Shown: piece by piece, positions 44,991-54,079 of the stretch
Layout of the letters: every line of letters begins with the position of its first letter
Position numbering within the stretch: position 1 is the stretch's first letter
NCBI RefSeq assembly: GCF_041080675.1
Contig: NZ_CP163520.1
Span: forward strand, 3,348,001-3,412,000
DNA from: Streptomyces sp. cg36
GTDB lineage: Bacteria; Actinomycetota; Actinomycetes; Streptomycetales; Streptomycetaceae
DNA: 64,000 nucleotides
Reading direction: 5' to 3'
Notes under the pieces: model-generated
What the model was told of the DNA's origin: nothing
Database searches by the model: none
The model's input: the letters and a program-made list of their open reading frames with translations, nothing else
Translations under genes and position numbers: made by a program

Positions 44991-46076
44991 TCAGGCCGTG
45001 ATGTCCTTCGTGGTGAAACGGGCCCAGGCCGCCGTGCCGAACACCGCCACGTAGACCGCCTGGAGCTCCAGGTTCTTCATCACGTCGTCCCAGTAGACCG
45101 GCACCCGCAGCAGGTCCGCGAAGGAGAACCAGTAGTTCGGGAACAGATACGGCTGCATCGCGTGCAGCTGGGGGATCTGGTCCAGGATCTGCACGGTGAC
45201 CAGCAGCCCCACCGTGGCCGCCATCGCGGCGATGCCGCTGCCGGTGAGGGTGGAGATGAACAGGCCGAGCGCCGCCATGCCGGTGAGCGACAGGGCCACC
45301 ACCCCGGCGATCGCCAGCGCCCGCACCAGTCCCTCGGCGAACGAGATCTGGGTGCCGGAGATCGTGATCACATCGCCCAGGGGGAAGAGCAGCGCCCCCA
45401 CCGCCAGCGCCGACGCGGCCACCACCAGGGTCGCCAGCACGCAGAACGCGAGCACCGACGCGTACTTGGCGAGGAGCAGCCGGGTGCGGCCCGCCGGGAC
45501 CACCAGGAGGTAGCGCAGGGTGCCGCTGTTGGCCTCGCCCGCCACCGAGTCGCCCGCGACCACGCCGATCGCCATGGGCAGGAAGACCGGCAGGGTGGCG
45601 GCCAGCCCGGCGAAGACGAGGAACAGGCCGTTGTTGGTGATCTGCGAGATGAAGGCCGGGCCGCCGCCGCCATCGGGCCCGGCCGAGCCACCGCCGCCCG
45701 TCTCGATCTTCACGGCGATGCCGATCAGGATCGGGACGGCCGCCAGCACGCCGAGCAGCGCGATCGTGCGCCACCGCCGTACGACGGTGACGATCTCGGA
45801 CCGGAAGAGCCCGAGCGTCCACAGCAGGCCGGGCGAACGTGGTGCCTCGGCGGTCCCGGCGTCCCGGGCCGCCGGTGCCGCCGCCCCGGCGGGCCGCGCG
45901 ACGGCCCCGTCCGCGGGCCGGTCGTCGGGGCCCTCGGCCGGGCGCGCCCCGGACGGGGTGCCCTCCGGCGCCGGGCCCGCCGCCTTCGCGGGCGCCTTCC
46001 CCGTCGTGCTCCCCGTCGTGTTCCCGGCCGCCGCCCCGGCCGTCCCTTCCGTGACGTCCGGCTCAACCCGCGACAT
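44991..46076 (-). CDS. ABC transporter permease (ABC-2 type)
   Basis: ATG 46076 overlaps the ATPase gene end. The 361-residue product has a long Ala/Gly/Pro-rich disordered N-terminus (about 1-85) and six hydrophobic segments from about 105 to 350, with FAGLAATLPVFLPMAIGVVAGDSVAGEANSGTLRYLLVVPAGRTR matching the ABC-2 permease core. With the upstream ATPase it forms an exporter, probably for a peptide, lipid or antibiotic. The substrate is unknown. Confidence 0.9.
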   Translation of the reverse strand: MSRVEPDVTEGTAGAAAGNTTGSTTGKAPAKAAGPAPEGTPSGARPAEGPDDRPADGAVARPAGAAAPAARDAGTAEAPRSPGLLWTLGLFRSEIVTVVRRWRTIALLGVLAAVPILIGIAVKIETGGGGSAGPDGGGGPAFISQITNNGLFLVFAGLAATLPVFLPMAIGVVAGDSVAGEANSGTLRYLLVVPAGRTRLLLAKYASVLAFCVLATLVVAASALAVGALLFPLGDVITISGTQISFAEGLVRALAIAGVVALSLTGMAALGLFISTLTGSGIAAMAATVGLLVTVQILDQIPQLHAMQPYLFPNYWFSFADLLRVPVYWDDVMKNLELQAVYVAVFGTAAWARFTTKDITA

Positions 46077-47010
46077 CGAAACCCTCCCCCGTCAGTGCCA
46101 CGAACGCGTCCTCCAGTGATGCCCGTTCGACCCCGAAGGACCGCACCCGGACTCCGGCGTGGACCAGCGCCGCGGTCAGCTCCGCCAGCTCCACCTCGTC
46201 CGGCGGTGTCTCGGCGGTGACCCGGTCGCCGTCCACGGCCACATCGGCCACGCCGTGCTCCTTCAGGACGCGGGCCGCGTCGGCCGGGTCCGGCGTGGTG
46301 ACGGCGAGCCGTCCCCGGTTGCCCGCCCGCAGCTCGGCCACCTCGCCCTGGACGATCAGCCGGCCCTGGGCCATCACCGCCGCGTGCGTGCAGACCTGCT
46401 CGATCTCGTCCAGGAGGTGCGAGGAGAGGAAGACCGTGGTGCCGTCGGCGGCGAGCTCGCGCACCAGGGCGCGGATCTCGCGCATGCCCTGCGGGTCGAG
46501 ACCGTTGGTCGGCTCGTCGAGGACCAGCAGCTTGCGGGGCTGGAGCAGTGCGGAGGCCAGGCCGAGCCGCTGCTTCATGCCGAGCGAGTACGCCCGCGCC
46601 TTCTTGCCGGACGCGGCGGCGAGGCCGACCCGGTCGAGCGCGGCGGCCACCCGGCGCGCCCGGGTGCGGGGGTCCGCGGTGGGGTCGGCCGAGTCGTACC
46701 GTACGAGGTTGTCGCGGCCGGACAGGAAGCCGTACAGCGCGGGGCCCTCGATCAGGGCGCCCACGTGCGGCAGGACCGTGCGGCCCGCGCGGGGCATGGG
46801 GCTGCCGAGGACGCGCGCCGCGCCGGAGGTCGGCTCGATGAGGCCCATCAGCATCCGGATGGTGGTCGTCTTCCCCGAGCCGTTGGGGCCGAGGAAGCCG
46901 AAGACGCTCCCTGCCGGCACGGTGAGGTCGAGGCCGTCGACCGCCAGCTGGCCGCCGCGGTACCGCTTGCTGAGGCCGCTGGTCTCGATGACCGCTTGGG
47001 AGTTCCCCAC
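46063..47010 (-). CDS. ABC transporter ATP-binding protein (exporter type)
   Basis: The 315-residue product carries Walker A GPNGSGKTTT (about 41-50), Q-loop region, signature YSLGMKQRLGLA (instead of LSGGQ, as in this subfamily), Walker B KLLVLDEPTNGLDP and the H-loop SSHLL. The C-terminal 90 residues form the usual regulatory extension of DrrA/CcmA-type exporters. It energises the permease encoded downstream, which overlaps by 14 bases. The promoter probably follows the hairpin terminators at 47046-47120. Confidence 0.95.
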   Translation of the reverse strand: MGNSQAVIETSGLSKRYRGGQLAVDGLDLTVPAGSVFGFLGPNGSGKTTTIRMLMGLIEPTSGAARVLGSPMPRAGRTVLPHVGALIEGPALYGFLSGRDNLVRYDSADPTADPRTRARRVAAALDRVGLAAASGKKARAYSLGMKQRLGLASALLQPRKLLVLDEPTNGLDPQGMREIRALVRELAADGTTVFLSSHLLDEIEQVCTHAAVMAQGRLIVQGEVAELRAGNRGRLAVTTPDPADAARVLKEHGVADVAVDGDRVTAETPPDEVELAELTAALVHAGVRVRSFGVERASLEDAFVALTGEGFDVAG

Positions 47011-47045
47011 CCCGTTCCTTTCCGTCGATCCGGTGCTCCGCCGCC

Positions 47046-47120
47046 GCCCCCGCCCGCCCGGAAGCGGGCGGGCGGGGGGGCGGCGGCGGGGTGGGGAGGG
47101 GGAACCGGGTCCCCCTCCCC
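47046..47120 (-). terminator. Two adjacent hairpins between the lipoprotein-carrier homologue and the ABC genes
   Basis: CGCCCGCCCG-GAAG-CGGGCGGGCG (47051-47074), extendable by further C-G pairs, and GGGGAGGGGG-AACCGGGT-CCCCCTCCCC (47093-47120) form two strong stems. They lie just after the stop of the minus-strand gene that ends at 47150. They most likely terminate it and separate it from the ABC exporter. Confidence 0.75.
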
Positions 47121-47149
47121 CTTGCTGCCCCGCCCCCTGTCGCGTGGCG

Positions 47150-48376
47150 CTACTTGGCCGCGTTCGCCGCGTTCACCAGCGCGTCCTTGCTGACCGCGCC
47201 CACGTAGACCTTGCCGTCGTCGGTCATCAGGGCGTTGATCAGCCGGGTCTTGAAGACGGTGCCCGAGCCGAACTTGCCGGTGACGTGGTCGCCCAGCGAG
47301 TTCATGAACTTCTGGGCCTCCGGCGGGACCTTGCTCATGTCGCCCTTGCCGGAGACCAGGCCCGCGGTGTCCTTCCCGCCGGGAGCGTCCAGGCGGTAGA
47401 CCGCGGTCCAGCCCTTGCCGATGACGTTCAGCCCCTTGGACTCCTGGCCCCGGGGGCCGTTCGGGGCCTTGCCGCCGTGCGCCTTGCCGTCGTCCTGGGT
47501 GACCTTGGCGCCCTTGGGCGCGGTGAAGTCGAAGGTCGAGGCCGACGGCTTGCCGAAGTCCACCTTGGTGAAGCCCGCGTCGATCACGGCCTTGCCCCCG
47601 CCGGCCGGCGCGAGCACGAACTTCAGCGGCACGCCGTTCTTGGCGTCGACCGCGATGCGGATCGCGCCGATGGTCGAGCCGGACTGCTTCGGCTTGATCA
47701 CCAGCTGGTAGGCGTCGCGCCCGGCCACGTGCAGCGTGCCGTCCACCGTCACCGAGGTGGTGGGGTCGACGGCCTTCAGGGCCTGCTCGGCCATCGCCTT
47801 GGGCGTGGTCGGCACGGCCCCGGGCGCCTTGCCCGGGTGGCCGCCGAGCTCCTTCTTGCCGTCGGCGGCCCGCTTGGAGTGGTAGACCTGGTTGGACGCG
47901 CTGTCGTACGCCCACACGTCGGCGCCGTTGTGGATGACGCTGTACTCCGACGCCTTGTCCAGGACCGACAGCTTCTGGCGGTCCGGGCCGTCGGACGCCA
48001 CCCGCAGGGTGTGCTTGCCGGAGGCGAGCTCCATCAGCTTGCTGTCGGGAGAGGCGGACGAACCGCCCCCGCCCCCGGTGCGCTTGGGGCCGAGCGAGGC
48101 GAGCCCGTCGACGGACGGGAGCCCCAGATCCGTGTTGATCTTCACCGTGCCGGACAGCTGCTGGGCGTCCGACGCGGCGATCTTCTCGATGAGCTGCTGT
48201 GCGCTGATCTTCGGCAGATCGGGGTCACCTGAAGCCGCGAGCGCCGGGACCAGCCCGATCGTCGCGGCCGCCACCCCCGCCACCCCGACCGGGACCAGAT
48301 ACCGCGCGGCCTTGCGGCGGCCCGCGACGAGGTCCCTGGCCTCCTCGGTGGTGTGTGCGCTGTCGTTCGGTGCCAT
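47150..48376 (-). CDS. LolA-like outer-membrane-lipoprotein-carrier homologue
   Basis: ATG 48376 follows GGAGG with 10 bases spacing; GTG/ATG codons further upstream (48433) are in-frame but less supported. The 408-residue protein has a membrane anchor near residues 26-47 (YLVPVGVAGVAAATIGLVPALAA) after a polar N-terminus. The rest is an all-beta LolA/LppX-type domain (KISAQQLIEKIAASDAQQLSGTVKIN...). Streptomyces lack an outer membrane, so these proteins probably handle lipids or sense envelope state; homologues are linked to sigma-factor control. That link is family knowledge, not shown here. Confidence 0.8.
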   Translation of the reverse strand: MAPNDSAHTTEEARDLVAGRRKAARYLVPVGVAGVAAATIGLVPALAASGDPDLPKISAQQLIEKIAASDAQQLSGTVKINTDLGLPSVDGLASLGPKRTGGGGGSSASPDSKLMELASGKHTLRVASDGPDRQKLSVLDKASEYSVIHNGADVWAYDSASNQVYHSKRAADGKKELGGHPGKAPGAVPTTPKAMAEQALKAVDPTTSVTVDGTLHVAGRDAYQLVIKPKQSGSTIGAIRIAVDAKNGVPLKFVLAPAGGGKAVIDAGFTKVDFGKPSASTFDFTAPKGAKVTQDDGKAHGGKAPNGPRGQESKGLNVIGKGWTAVYRLDAPGGKDTAGLVSGKGDMSKVPPEAQKFMNSLGDHVTGKFGSGTVFKTRLINALMTDDGKVYVGAVSKDALVNAANAAK

Positions 48377-48781
48377 GTGTGCCTTACCTCCGTGGTCGGC
48401 GGCGTCCGTCCGTCCTGCTGCGCTCTCGTCCACCCCGCGCCGCCATTCTCACCCGAATTGGTCAGGAGTGGTGTTGTCCATCTGACCAAATCGGCCGCCG
48501 TAAGGCGTCAGCCCGGGGGAGCAACCTGGCGTACCTCTCTGGGATGACAGTGATCCCCGCGGAGTAACCCCTCCCGTAGGGGTTCCCCGTCCCGTACCTG
48601 TCAGAAGCGGACGGGGAGTTGGGGCGCGCGGGCCGGGCACACGTACGGGATGCCCGGGCGCGTCTCCGCTCTCACCCCGGTGGTCCGGGCCGCATCATCA
48701 CCAGTGCGGGTGTTCGAGTCGATATGGCCTGGAATCCGTATACCCGAGTGAGAGCAATCGGCACCACCAAAGGGGATCGCC
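48377..48781. other. Divergent intergenic region with hairpin
   Basis: This 405-base region lies between the LolA-like gene and the lipoprotein gene. AACCCCT-CCCGT-AGGGGTT at 48566-48584 is a perfect 7-bp hairpin. No tRNA or convincing small gene was seen. Promoters for both divergent genes are expected here; GAGAGCAATCGGCACCACC precedes the lipoprotein start with AAAGGGG as ribosome site. Confidence 0.45.
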
Positions 48782-49420
48782 ATGCTCACCGTCCATCGCC
48801 TCGCCGTCGGCGCGGCCGCCGGGACCGCCGTCCTCGCGCTCGCGGCCACGGGATGCGGCAGCAGTGGCAACAGCAGCAGGACCGAGAAGCCGTCGGCCAC
48901 CACGACGGCCCCCGCGAAACCGACCCCGGCGGCCCCGGCCGGAGCCACGCTCAGCGCGGCGAAGGTCGACAAGGTCGGCACGGTCGTCACCGACAGCAAG
49001 GGGTACGTGCTCTACCGCTTCGACCAGGACACCGCCAAGCCGTCCCGCTCGAACTGCCTGGCCGCCTGCGCCGCGATCTGGCCCCCGGCCCCGGCGCCCG
49101 CCACCGGCGCCCTGGACCTCAAGGGCATCGACAAGGCCCTGGTCGGCTCGGTCACCCGCCCGGACGGCACCCGGCAGCTGACCCTCGCGGGCTGGCCGCT
49201 CTACCGGTACGCCAAGGACGACGAGCCCCGCGAGGCGTACGGGCAGGGGGCGGGCGGCACCTGGTTCGCGATCACCCCGAGCGGCGCCAAGGCCACCTCC
49301 GACACCGGCGGCGGCACCACCTCCGGCGGGTCCGACACCCATGGCGGCACGACGAACGGAGGCACCACGACGGGCGGCGACACCGGCGGCGCGGACGCGG
49401 GCAACGGCTCCGGCTACTGA
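48782..49420 (+). CDS. COG4315-type secreted repeat lipoprotein
   Basis: The 212-residue protein starts with a lipoprotein signal and lipobox AATGC (Cys25). Two COG4315/secreted-repeat units follow: VVTDSKGYVLYRFDQDTAKPSRSNCLAACAAIWPP and LAGWPLYRYAKDDEPREAYGQGAGGTWFAITP. The C-terminal 40 residues are a Gly/Thr run. This family is common on the surface of Streptomyces and some members bind haem or act in redox or metal handling; the exact role is unknown. It diverges from the LolA-like gene. Confidence 0.9.
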   Translation: MLTVHRLAVGAAAGTAVLALAATGCGSSGNSSRTEKPSATTTAPAKPTPAAPAGATLSAAKVDKVGTVVTDSKGYVLYRFDQDTAKPSRSNCLAACAAIWPPAPAPATGALDLKGIDKALVGSVTRPDGTRQLTLAGWPLYRYAKDDEPREAYGQGAGGTWFAITPSGAKATSDTGGGTTSGGSDTHGGTTNGGTTTGGDTGGADAGNGSGY

Positions 49421-49446
49421 GCCCGTGCCGCCGAGGAGCGGCGGGC

Positions 49447-49468
49447 AGGGGCGCCCGGGGGCGCCCCT
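49447..49468. terminator. Bidirectional terminator
   Basis: AGGGGCGCCC-GG-GGGCGCCCCT is a perfect 10-bp stem, between the convergent lipoprotein and polyprenyl synthase genes. It would end both transcripts. Confidence 0.75.
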
Positions 49469-49474
49469 GGGGCG

Positions 49475-50485
49475 CTAACCCGCCCGGTGCACCACCGCGT
49501 CGCACAGCTCCTCCAGGGCCGACTTCGCGTAGCCCTCGGGCAGCGGTGCCAGGGTGGCCCGGGCCTCCTCGGCGTAGCGCACGGTGTCCCGGCGGGCCTG
49601 TTCGAGCGCCGGGTGCACCCGCAGCCGGCGCAGGGCCTCGGCGTGGCGCGCGTCGTCCGTCAGGTCGCCGTCGAGCAGCGCGACGAGCTCCAGGTCGTCC
49701 GGGTGCCCGTACTGCGCGGCCTGGGCCCGCAGGTGCAGCACCGGCAGCGTTGGGATGCCCTCGCGCAGGTCGGTGCCGGGGGTCTTGCCGGACTCGTGCG
49801 AGTCGCTGGCGATGTCCAGCACGTCGTCGGCCAGCTGGAACGCGATGCCGAGCCGCTCGCCGTACTGCGTGAGGATGTCCACGACCGACTCGTCGGCGCC
49901 CGACATCATCGCGCCGAACCGGCCGGAGACGGCCACCAGCGAGCCGGTCTTCCCGGAGAGCACGTCGAGGTAGTGGTCCACCGGGTCGCGGCCGTCGCGC
50001 GGGCCGGCGGTCTCCAGGATCTGGCCCGTGACCAGCCGTTCGAACGCCTCGGCCTGGATGCGCACCGCCTCCGGGCCCAGGTCGGCCAGTATGTGCGAGG
50101 CCCGGGCGAAGAGGAAGTCGCCGGTGAGGACCGCCACCGAGTTGCCCCAGCGCACGTTGGCGCTGGGCACCCCGCGCCGGACCTCGGCCTCGTCCATGAC
50201 GTCGTCGTGGTAGAGCGTCGCCAGGTGCGTGAGCTCCACGACCACGGCCGAGGGCACGACGCCCGGGGCGTAGGGGTCGCCGAACTGCGCGGCGAGCATC
50301 ACGAGCAGCGGCCGGAAGCGTTTGCCACCGGCCCGCGCGAGGTGCTGCGCGGCTTCCGTGATGAAGGGGACCTCGCTCTTGGTGGCGTCGAGCAGACCCG
50401 CCTCGACTGCCGCCAATCCGGTCTGGACATCGGCCTCAAGAGCCTGGTCCCGCACGCTCAGCCCGAACGGCCCGACGACGGTCAC
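49475..50485 (-). CDS. Polyprenyl diphosphate synthase (long-chain, menaquinone side chain type)
   Basis: The 336-residue product has both aspartate-rich motifs: DDVMD (Asp94-98) followed by RRG, and DDVLD (Asp220-224). GGKRFRPLL near residue 53 binds the allylic substrate. It condenses isopentenyl diphosphate onto a starter to make an all-trans chain, probably for menaquinone. Length and motifs match HepT/octaprenyl-type enzymes. It lies alone and converges with the lipoprotein gene. Confidence 0.94.
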   Translation of the reverse strand: MTVVGPFGLSVRDQALEADVQTGLAAVEAGLLDATKSEVPFITEAAQHLARAGGKRFRPLLVMLAAQFGDPYAPGVVPSAVVVELTHLATLYHDDVMDEAEVRRGVPSANVRWGNSVAVLTGDFLFARASHILADLGPEAVRIQAEAFERLVTGQILETAGPRDGRDPVDHYLDVLSGKTGSLVAVSGRFGAMMSGADESVVDILTQYGERLGIAFQLADDVLDIASDSHESGKTPGTDLREGIPTLPVLHLRAQAAQYGHPDDLELVALLDGDLTDDARHAEALRRLRVHPALEQARRDTVRYAEEARATLAPLPEGYAKSALEELCDAVVHRAG

Positions 50486-50763
50486 GAGGGGTACTCCTGT
50501 CTGCTGACGATCACACGGATTGTCGATGTGTCGCTGCCTTCACTCAAGTCAGCGTATCCGGTCGTTGTTCGATCACCGTGGGCGCCTTCCCGTCACCCCG
50601 CGCGCACAGTCCCATACACCCCGGTATGTTCGTGATCGACTTGTTCGACCACTCATGGGCGTTTTGTCCGTGCGTACGCCGGGTCCCCGAAGAGCGCCCC
50701 GCGCACGTACGGCCGTGCCCGGCCCGGGCGCACCGAGTACCCCGTCCACCGACCGAGGCCACC

Positions 50764-52761
50764 ATGCGCATCCGGACCGATTTCCCGTACGCCACCACCC
50801 GCGCGGACGTGCGCGTCCCGCTCGCCGACGGGACGCGGCTGTACGCGCGGATCTGGCGCCCCGAGACCGACCGGCCCGTACCGGCGCTGCTGGAGTACGC
50901 GCCGGACCGGCTCACCGACGCGAGCGCGGCGCGCGACGCGCAGCGCCACCCCTGGTACGCGGGGCACGGCTACGCCTCCGTACGCGTCGACGTGCGCGGG
51001 CACGGCAACAGCGAGGGGCTGCCGGGCGAGCCGCACGACGCCCAGGAGCTCGCGGACGGGGTCGCGGTCGTCGAATGGCTGGCGCGCCGGCCCTGGTGCG
51101 ACGGCGGGGTCGGCATGTTCGGGATCGGCTGGGGCGGCGTCAACTCCCTCCGGATCGCGGCCCTCGCGCCCGAGCCGCTCAAAGCGGTCGTCACCGTCTG
51201 CTCCTCGGACGACCTCCATGACAACGACGGTCCCTACCTGGGAGGTTCCGTCCTCGCGGAGGACATGCACGGACGCTCGGCGGCGCTCCTCGCCCGCACC
51301 GCGCTCCCGCCGGACCCGGCCCACGTCGGCGCGGAGTGGCGGGAGATGTGGCCGGCCCGGCTCGCGGCCCTGCGGCCCGCCCTCCACACCTGGCTCGGCC
51401 ACCAGACCCGCGACGCGCACTGGCGGAGCCACGGCCTGCGCGAGGAGTACGGGCGCATCCGCGCGGCCGTGCTCGCGGTGGGCGGCTGGTGCGACCCGGG
51501 CCGCGACACCGTGCTGCGGCTGGTGGCCGAGCTGGCGCCGGACCGGGTGCGCGGGCTGATCGGCCCCTGGGCGCGCCAGTACCCGGACCGGGAGCTGCCG
51601 CCCGGGCCCGCGATCGGCTTCCTCCAGGAGAGCCTGCGCTGGTGGGACCAGTGGCTCGGGGGCCGGGAGAGCGGGGTGCTCGACGAGCCGCGGCTGCGCT
51701 CCTGGCTGACCGGTTCGTACCGGCCCGCCCCCCGCCCCGGCGAGCTGCCGGGCCGCTGGGTGGGCGACCCGGCCTGGCCCTCGCCGCACGTCGCGCCCGT
51801 CGTCCACGCGCTCGGCGGCGGCCCGGTCCGGGTGGGCTCGCCGCAGCACACCGGGATGGACGCGGGTCCCTTCCGCCCGGCCGGCGAGGACGCGGACCTG
51901 GCGCCGGACCAGCGCGCCGAGGACGCGTACTCGGCGGCGTTCGACTTCGCGGTGCCGCACGAGGGGCCGCCCGTCGAGGTCCTGGGGCGGCCCGAGGTGA
52001 CCCTGCGGCTGCGCATGGACGTGCCGTTCGGGCAGGTGGCCGCGCGCCTGTGCGACGTGGCGCCGGACGGCTCGTCCACGCTCGTCACCCGGGGCGCGCT
52101 GAACCTGTCCGCGCGCGAGGGAGCGGACCGCGCGGACGCCTGGCCGCTGGGCGCCACCCTGGACGTGACGTTTCCGCTCGGCGGCGCCGGCCATTGCTTC
52201 CCGCCCGGCCATCGCGTCCGGCTGGCCGTCTCCTCCGCGTACTGGCCCTGGCTCTGGCCGCAGGCGGACTCGGTGGGCTTCACCCTGGAACCGGCGGGCA
52301 GTTCGCTGACCCTGCCGCTGCGCGGACCGACCCGGGACGCGCTCGCCTTCGCGCCGCCCGAGCAGTCGGCGCCGCTGGGCGTGGCCGCGCCGGAGCCGCT
52401 GGACGAGCCGCGCCCGCGCCGGCTGGTGGTGCGCGACGTCGCCCGGGGCGAGTGGCGCCTGGAGGTGGAGCCCGGGTACGGCGGCACCCGGGTCCACCCC
52501 GACGGGCTCGAACACACCGAGGAGGGCCACGAGACGTACACCGTCGACGAGTCGGACCCGCTCTCCGCGCGGGCCCGCGCGCACTGGACGGTCCGGCTGC
52601 ACCGGCCCGAGCTCGGCTGGGACGTGACGGTCACCACCCGCTCGGAGATCTCCTGCGACGCCGCGGACTTCATCACCTCGGACGAGGTGGTGTGCCGCGA
52701 CGGCGACGAGGTCGTGTTCCACCGCACCTGGGAGCAGCGCCTCCCGCGCACGGCGGGCTGA
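50764..52761 (+). CDS. CocE/NonD-type hydrolase, catalytic Ser and His missing
   Basis: ATG 50764 (MRIRTDFPY) gives 665 residues with the family's layout: alpha/beta-hydrolase core (about 10-360) and C-terminal jelly-roll domain (about 370-660). Conserved landmarks are VDVRGHGNSEG, PWCDGGVGMFGIGWGGVNSL, VGGWCDPG and GPWARQYPD. The nucleophile segment expected as G-I-S-W-G-G reads GIGWGG (Gly122 in place of Ser). The histidine expected near GPW-[AG]-H-x-YP is Arg271. Two of the three catalytic residues are gone, each by a likely single A-to-G change (agc to ggc, cac to cgc). The rest is intact, so this is probably a non-hydrolytic homologue, not a decayed gene. Confidence 0.88.
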   Translation: MRIRTDFPYATTRADVRVPLADGTRLYARIWRPETDRPVPALLEYAPDRLTDASAARDAQRHPWYAGHGYASVRVDVRGHGNSEGLPGEPHDAQELADGVAVVEWLARRPWCDGGVGMFGIGWGGVNSLRIAALAPEPLKAVVTVCSSDDLHDNDGPYLGGSVLAEDMHGRSAALLARTALPPDPAHVGAEWREMWPARLAALRPALHTWLGHQTRDAHWRSHGLREEYGRIRAAVLAVGGWCDPGRDTVLRLVAELAPDRVRGLIGPWARQYPDRELPPGPAIGFLQESLRWWDQWLGGRESGVLDEPRLRSWLTGSYRPAPRPGELPGRWVGDPAWPSPHVAPVVHALGGGPVRVGSPQHTGMDAGPFRPAGEDADLAPDQRAEDAYSAAFDFAVPHEGPPVEVLGRPEVTLRLRMDVPFGQVAARLCDVAPDGSSTLVTRGALNLSAREGADRADAWPLGATLDVTFPLGGAGHCFPPGHRVRLAVSSAYWPWLWPQADSVGFTLEPAGSSLTLPLRGPTRDALAFAPPEQSAPLGVAAPEPLDEPRPRRLVVRDVARGEWRLEVEPGYGGTRVHPDGLEHTEEGHETYTVDESDPLSARARAHWTVRLHRPELGWDVTVTTRSEISCDAADFITSDEVVCRDGDEVVFHRTWEQRLPRTAG

Positions 52762-52860
52762 ACTCCCGCCGCGCGCGGACCCGTTCGGGCCCTGTCCGCC
52801 GTCGCCCCGTCAGCTCCCGGCCGCCACCGGCCCGTTCGCCCCCGGGCCGCCACCGGCCCG

Positions 52861-54060
52861 TCAGCGTCCGGCCGCCACCGCCGCGGCCAGCCTCGGCGAG
52901 GCGTACTCCGTGCCGCACACGAACCGCATCACCGGCCCGAACGAGGAGGCGGCGGGCAGCCCCGTGAAGTACAGCCCCGGCACCGTCGACCGGTACCCCG
53001 CGTCCAGGACCGGGGCGCCCCGGGTGGTGGCGAGCCGGGTGCGCAGGCCCGGGCCGAGGAAGTCGAGGGCGGCCACGTCCATCCGGTAGCCGGTCGCCGC
53101 CAGCACGTGGTCGGCGGCGAGTTCGCGCTGCGGGCCGGTGCCGCCGCTCAGCGTCAGGACCGGGCGCCCGCCCTCGACCCGCGCCCGCACCACTCGGCGC
53201 CCCTCGGTCACGGCCACCCGCCCGGTGAACCGCTCGCGCAGCCACCACGCCCCGAGCGGCCCGAGCACCGTGCGCACCAGGTGGTGCCGGGCGGGCGCGG
53301 GCAGATGGCGGAAGTGGGTGGCGTGGTACGAGAAGGCGTACAGCGACCAGGCCCGGCCGAAGGGCGAGCCGGGGCTGAGGCGGCTCTGCCGGTCGGGGGC
53401 CGCGCCGAAGCGGACCGCCCCGGGGCGGCGCGCCACGATCCGTACGTCCGCCCCCGCCTCCGCCATCAGCACCGCGCTCTCCAGCGCCGACTGGCCCGCC
53501 CCGACCACCAGGACCTCGCGGCCCGCGAAGCGGGAGAGGTCGGCGTGCTGGGAGGCGTGCGAGACGGGGCCGGTGGCACGGGGGCCGTCGGGGACGGCCG
53601 CCGCCAGCTCCCGGGGCATCCGGGCCAGGCCCGTGAGCCCGGTGGCGACCACCACCGCGTGCGCCTCGAAGGACTCGCCCGAGTCGAGCTTCACCTCGAA
53701 GTGCCCGCCCCGGGCCCGGTCCACCGAGACCACCCGGACGTCCTCCAGGTCCGGCAGCAGCCGCCGGGCGAACCACTGCCCGTACGCGGCGAAGTCCGCC
53801 ACCGGGATCAGGTCCCAGTCGGACTCGTGGCGCCGGGTCCCGGTGTCGGCGCAGAAGTCGACCAGGGTGTGGCCCGGCTGGGGCGCGTCGATGGCGGAGG
53901 CGGACGGCGTCGACTTGAGGACCATGCCCGCGGGCATGTGCGCGCGCCAGCTCACCATCGGCGAGCCGAAGACGCGGACCGGTATCCCCCGGCCGCGCAG
54001 GTGCGCGGCGCTCGACAGCCCGTAGGGCCCCGCCCCGATGACAGCTACCGGACGAATCAC
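52861..54060 (-). CDS. FAD/NAD(P)-binding oxidoreductase (flavin monooxygenase-like)
   Basis: GTG 54060 with GAGGAG 9 bases upstream gives 399 residues. VAVIGAGPYGLSSAAHL is the N-terminal FAD dinucleotide fold; VLVVGAGQSALESAVLMAEAG is the second Rossmann fold for NAD(P)H. ATGY and GLYFTGLPAASSFG near the end are typical of this monooxygenase-like family. It is coupled to the upstream ATP-grasp gene (19-base spacing). It may hydroxylate an amine or acid that the ATP-grasp ligase uses; the pair is uncharacterised. Confidence 0.88.
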   Translation of the reverse strand: MIRPVAVIGAGPYGLSSAAHLRGRGIPVRVFGSPMVSWRAHMPAGMVLKSTPSASAIDAPQPGHTLVDFCADTGTRRHESDWDLIPVADFAAYGQWFARRLLPDLEDVRVVSVDRARGGHFEVKLDSGESFEAHAVVVATGLTGLARMPRELAAAVPDGPRATGPVSHASQHADLSRFAGREVLVVGAGQSALESAVLMAEAGADVRIVARRPGAVRFGAAPDRQSRLSPGSPFGRAWSLYAFSYHATHFRHLPAPARHHLVRTVLGPLGAWWLRERFTGRVAVTEGRRVVRARVEGGRPVLTLSGGTGPQRELAADHVLAATGYRMDVAALDFLGPGLRTRLATTRGAPVLDAGYRSTVPGLYFTGLPAASSFGPVMRFVCGTEYASPRLAAAVAAGR

Positions 54061-54079
54061 GTGGCAGTCTCCTCGCTGG

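Noticed and set aside
48566..48584. Hairpin AACCCCT-CCCGT-AGGGGTT as riboswitch or RNA gene
   Set aside because: Only a simple 7-bp stem is seen, with no conserved riboswitch core; listed as a plain hairpin.
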